NCBI GenBank assembly: GCA_002727695.1
Contig: PBXT01000036.1
Span: 8,035-17,340 of the forward strand
Direction: 5' to 3'
From: Methanobacteriota archaeon
GTDB lineage: Archaea; Thermoplasmatota; Poseidoniia; Poseidoniales; Poseidoniaceae
DNA: 9,306 nt
Below the pieces are notes generated by a model, which ran no database searches, was not told where the DNA came from, and saw only the letters and a program-made list of their open reading frames with translations. Shown here piece after piece: positions 5,672-9,306 of this stretch. A program made the position numbers and the translations under genes. How positions within the stretch are numbered: the first letter of the stretch is position 1; each line of letters begins with the position of its first letter.

Positions 5672-8600
5672 ATGTCTGAACGATGCACTACTCGCGCATG
5701 CACCTTATTGCTAATTTTCTTGGTTTCAATTATGTCCCCTTTGGCATCTGCAGGGCCCGTTGAGAGTGAGGAAAGCCAGGCGTTTACATTCACTCCAGTT
5801 TTCGCGGATTTGGACGATTTCGTGCCTTCAGATTCTCATCCTTACATGTTGCCTGACAGTGATGAAGCGCTTTACAGCGCAACTCGCATGATGAAGAATA
5901 CCTGGATCGACCACGGGATGCCAGGGGTAGACATTGCAACATCCCCACAGTCTATGACTAGCGGACGTGCTTGTACTCCGTACAATGAAGGAGATACCGC
6001 AACGGTGCCAACATCTGGCGGTTCAATTGATGTTACCGTCGAGAAAACAACTTCAACTGCAGCGTTCATGGTCCAAAGCGGAAGAACCCTATCTTCTACA
6101 GTTTTGAACAATTGGGCAAGTACATGGGATAGTACAGTCTATCCTACTTTGATGACTTACTTTGGAAAAGATTACTTCGATGGAAGAGGAATTGCAGCGC
6201 CTGATGTAGATAACAACTGCCAGATTGAAGTAATCATCTATGCAATTGATGGTGCGTACAACATTGGAGGATATTTCTCCCCAGGAATGTCTGCTTCTCG
6301 AGAAGCTATTTTCATCGATATTGATGATGCGCCTCTAACTTGGTCGAAGGTAATCTTGGCCCACGAGTTACAACACTTGATGCACAATGCACTAGATCCA
6401 TATGAGAATCTCTGGATTGACGAAGGTGCAGCAGATATGGCGGCATTCCTTTGTTTCGGAGGTTCTTCCACACTGTACGGACACGTTAATGCATGGACTA
6501 CTGCTAGCCACTATTCTGTACGATGGTGGAACCAGAGAACTGCAGATTACGGTGGCGGTTTCATCTTCTTACTCTACTTAGCAGACCACCTAGGAGGGGG
6601 ACCTGCAATCCGCAAACTAGCCCAGGATTCATCCACAGGAGCTGCGGGAATTGAAGATCTGGCTAGAAACCCTATAGGAGCAACTCCTGGAGTAATAGGT
6701 AGAGATTTCATCGACATTTATACAAATTTCACAATTGCTGCTACACTTGACAGCGACCAAGGGATCTACGGTATGTCGAACTTATTCTTGACTCCAGCAT
6801 GTGGCTCTAGCGAGTTCTGTAGAATACAGCCCGCTGATTCAAACAGTGATTGGCTAGGGCCATGGTCATCTACAGGAAATTCTGTTGAAGGTTGGGGTGT
6901 TCAAGTGTTCAAGTTCACACCAGGGTCTGCTGCACCTGCGCCACTTACAATGAGATTCACAGGAGATGTCCCTGGAATGGATGGAGTCATCATGAGCAGA
7001 GCATCTGCAGATGGCATATATACTCGCTCTGATATCAATTTCAATGGAGCGGTTGGGACTGCATTAGTGCCAGGTTTCGGCAATATTACAGATGAAATCT
7101 GGGCTATTACATGGTACGCATCAAATCAAGGCGATTGTGACTACACCTCTTGTGGAAGTTCATATCCTGAAGCAGTAATCGATGTAGAGGCGGCCAGAAT
7201 CACCTCTCCAGCAACTTTGAGCCTTAACTCGACAGTGCTGGCTGATAGAGATGGAGACTCCAACATCGATACAGCTGAAATCGAATTCAATGTACTTTCT
7301 AACGCATTCTTCGAGGATTTAGACGTCCTCGTGGAAGTCAAGAATGCGTCTGGAGTTGTTTTGGATACTCTCGAAACCAGAGTCCAAGCAGGTGGCGGAG
7401 TAAATGTCCCTACCAAGTTTTGGTATACTGCGAAAACTAGCGAAGTTCACACTTTCCATCTAACAATGACGGATATGCTGGGAGATGTAATCGACACAAC
7501 TCAAACAGGAGCTCAGTTCCTTGATAATATGATGCCTGTAGCAAATTCAAGCGTTGAACCTTCAGATGTTCAAACTTGGGACAATGTGTTGTTTGTCGGA
7601 AATGGGTTTGACGCATGGGGGCTTTCATTAGCGAACAATACTTTGCCTTATTTGGACGACCCAGTGGCTTATGCTTGGACATTTGGAGATGGCAATACCT
7701 CTTCATTGAAGAGCCCAGTTAGGCCTTATCTAGATGTGGGCGAGTACAATGTTTCTCTAAAGATTCTAGACCAAGGAGGAACTTGGTCTGAATCAGATGT
7801 CACTTCAATTAACGTGACAGATGATTCTCAACCGAATCCGATCATTTCTGTCAACGGCCAGGTAATCACTAACAATCTCTCGATACTAACTGGACAAATC
7901 ATCCAATTCAGTGCTGAAAGAACCACTGATAACGTACCAATCAGCCATTTGGAGTTCACATGGGACTGGGGTGACGGCGACATAGAATCCGGCAAAGGAG
8001 TATCGCGAGCTTATCACCTTTGGCAAGATGGACTAACTGCAGTTACTGTCTACAATCTGACTTTGACAGTTAGCGATGGAGTAAATGTTGCATCAACAGT
8101 AATCGACATTATCGTGAACAACAGAGCGCCCGGTCAGATATTCTCTGACACAATAATCACAGAAACGTTCACAGCAACCATGTTGCCGGATGTTTTCGAT
8201 GATGTAGATGGAGAATTAGTAGGCTGGAATTGGGATTTCACCGAAGGCGTCAATCTTGACGGCGGAGTTGTAGATAGAACTAATCTATTCGTAGACTTCC
8301 TCTCTACCGAACAAAATCCTATGGTTGCTTGGTCCACTCCTGGAGTCAAGTACGTAAATCTGACAGTAACCGATAACGACGGCGCTCAGTCTACTGCTCA
8401 AGTTATGGTTCAAGTTTTGAATCAGTTGCCTGTTGCGCAATTCGAAGTCAGAGACTCCGGATCAGCCGGTAGTCCGGTTATTGATTTCAGAGTCCAAGAT
8501 GGACAAGTGGACGTTCCTTACACTTTCAATGGAAGAACCAGTTATGACCCTGATGGCCTTGTTGGAGATTCTAGCGATTTAGAATTCCTATGGACTTTCT

Positions 8601-9306
8601 CTGATGGCACTACTTCCAACGATTCTCTGGTAATTCACAACTTCTCGACTCCAGGTGAACATTCAGTTTCACTGATTGTTATCGATGAGAACGGTATGCA
8701 GAGCGAGGAAAGAACACTGTCGATAAGGATTCAAAATCCTAAGCCGATTATTTCCGTGAAGATATTTGATATTTGGTACAATGGCGATTTAGTCACAACT
8801 TCTACTCCTATAGCTGAAGGAGCATCTTTCGATTATTCTCACACTTTCGATGATGATGGAAATGTGGTTACCACTCCCGGACAAATGCTCTACTTCGATT
8901 CATTAGGTACCAGAGATGGCGATAGAACTTACGAAGGTAGATTTGTTCCACTGGAATCAAATCACTCTGATTGGAATGGAATTGTAGAATATTCGTGGGA
9001 TTTCGGAGACGCAACTCCAATTTCACACGAACCTATGCCTTGGCACTCCTTTGACCGACCGGGTACATACAAGGTATCGCTTACAGTCAGGGATTCTTAT
9101 CTGACTGGAGACGTAACTAGGGCTACATTCCACATCGTAGTAAACGAGCCACCTACTATCGGTGAGTTTGACATCCCTGACACAATTTATGTTGGCGAAT
9201 CTGTCGTATTAGATGCTAATGTTTCTGACTCTGAAGACCAAACTGAGTATGTTGTTTGGAGAGATTTGGATGTAAATGATGGATTACACACCGACAGAGA
9301 TGAAAG
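5672..9306 (+). CDS. giant secreted HExxH metalloprotease with PKD repeats, 3' end off the window
   Basis: An open frame of 1211 codons reaches the window edge with no stop. Residues 1-27 are a signal peptide (ERCTTR, hydrophobic core, cleavage after LASA). A catalytic domain spans about 100-370: HELQH at 231-235 gives two zinc-binding His and the catalytic Glu, and DEGAAD at 250-255 gives a likely third ligand, Glu251. This is a gluzincin pattern like that of M30-type and related 'HExQH ... W-x-x-EG' secreted proteases; the exact family is unsure. Residues about 385-510 and 510-620 look like beta domains. From about 624 come PKD-type domains (624-716, 722-813, 817-914, 920-1022, 1023-1159) and the start of a sixth. 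PKD signatures include AYAWTFGDGNTS (W669) and FTWDWGDGD (W764). Many N-x-S/T sequons are present. The protein probably degrades proteins outside the cell; the missing C terminus may carry a surface anchor. It is divergent from the M28 peptidase gene. Confidence 0.88.
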   Translation, partial: MSERCTTRACTLLLIFLVSIMSPLASAGPVESEESQAFTFTPVFADLDDFVPSDSHPYMLPDSDEALYSATRMMKNTWIDHGMPGVDIATSPQSMTSGRACTPYNEGDTATVPTSGGSIDVTVEKTTSTAAFMVQSGRTLSSTVLNNWASTWDSTVYPTLMTYFGKDYFDGRGIAAPDVDNNCQIEVIIYAIDGAYNIGGYFSPGMSASREAIFIDIDDAPLTWSKVILAHELQHLMHNALDPYENLWIDEGAADMAAFLCFGGSSTLYGHVNAWTTASHYSVRWWNQRTADYGGGFIFLLYLADHLGGGPAIRKLAQDSSTGAAGIEDLARNPIGATPGVIGRDFIDIYTNFTIAATLDSDQGIYGMSNLFLTPACGSSEFCRIQPADSNSDWLGPWSSTGNSVEGWGVQVFKFTPGSAAPAPLTMRFTGDVPGMDGVIMSRASADGIYTRSDINFNGAVGTALVPGFGNITDEIWAITWYASNQGDCDYTSCGSSYPEAVIDVEAARITSPATLSLNSTVLADRDGDSNIDTAEIEFNVLSNAFFEDLDVLVEVKNASGVVLDTLETRVQAGGGVNVPTKFWYTAKTSEVHTFHLTMTDMLGDVIDTTQTGAQFLDNMMPVANSSVEPSDVQTWDNVLFVGNGFDAWGLSLANNTLPYLDDPVAYAWTFGDGNTSSLKSPVRPYLDVGEYNVSLKILDQGGTWSESDVTSINVTDDSQPNPIISVNGQVITNNLSILTGQIIQFSAERTTDNVPISHLEFTWDWGDGDIESGKGVSRAYHLWQDGLTAVTVYNLTLTVSDGVNVASTVIDIIVNNRAPGQIFSDTIITETFTATMLPDVFDDVDGELVGWNWDFTEGVNLDGGVVDRTNLFVDFLSTEQNPMVAWSTPGVKYVNLTVTDNDGAQSTAQVMVQVLNQLPVAQFEVRDSGSAGSPVIDFRVQDGQVDVPYTFNGRTSYDPDGLVGDSSDLEFLWTFSDGTTSNDSLVIHNFSTPGEHSVSLIVIDENGMQSEERTLSIRIQNPKPIISVKIFDIWYNGDLVTTSTPIAEGASFDYSHTFDDDGNVVTTPGQMLYFDSLGTRDGDRTYEGRFVPLESNHSDWNGIVEYSWDFGDATPISHEPMPWHSFDRPGTYKVSLTVRDSYLTGDVTRATFHIVVNEPPTIGEFDIPDTIYVGESVVLDANVSDSEDQTEYVVWRDLDVNDGLHTDRDE

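Noticed and set aside
5872..8349. Several minus-strand open frames of 60-91 codons opposite the giant protease
   Set aside because: They lie antisense to one uninterrupted coding frame with clear signal peptide, HExxH and PKD features, and show no ribosome sites or recognisable motifs.
7531..9306. The PKD array as a DNA-level tandem repeat
   Set aside because: The units share protein motifs only; no long nucleotide repeats are visible, so it is an old domain array rather than a recent repeat expansion.

Overview
The window looks like marine planktonic archaeal DNA, most likely Marine Group II (Candidatus Poseidoniales) or a close relative. This placement is an inference. It rests on an HTH_10 (bacterio-opsin-activator type) regulator, archaeal TATA boxes placed so that several mRNAs would be leaderless, GGAGG ribosome sites at other genes, moderate GC (low 40s percent by eye), a DUF2085 membrane protein, and very large secreted PKD-repeat proteins rich in N-glycosylation sequons. 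No rRNA, tRNA, CRISPR array, insertion sequence or integrase was seen. The coding density is high: gaps between genes are all under about 100 bases.

Layout from left to right. (1) Positions 1-599, minus: an HTH_10 regulator cut by the left edge, with its own TATA box. (2) 656-1345, minus: a four-helix membrane protein of unknown function. (3) 1377-2156, plus: a DUF2085-type membrane protein, divergent from gene 2 and ending exactly where the next, convergent gene ends. (4) A minus-strand cluster read from 5583 down to 2157: a secreted, C-terminally anchored M28 (glutaminyl-cyclase-like) metallopeptidase, a three-helix membrane protein displaying a carboxypeptidase-regulatory-like beta domain, and a thymidylate kinase with a long extra C-terminal part. 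(5) 5672 to the right edge, plus: at least 1211 residues of a secreted HExxH metalloprotease followed by five PKD-type domains and the start of a sixth, still open at the window end.

The most interesting stretch is the roughly 90-base control region between the two divergent secreted peptidases (5584-5671). It holds one TATA-like box that could serve both directions and a perfect 18-base palindrome just upstream of the ribosome site of the giant protease. This suggests coordinated control of extracellular protein degradation. Other points of note are the thymidylate kinase fusion with an altered P-loop (GKG in place of GKS/T), and a good ribosome site that leads into an ATC codon, with no nearby ATG, at the carboxypeptidase-regulatory-like gene. 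Nothing here clearly amounts to a new defence or mobile system. The leads are regulatory and domain-architecture ones.
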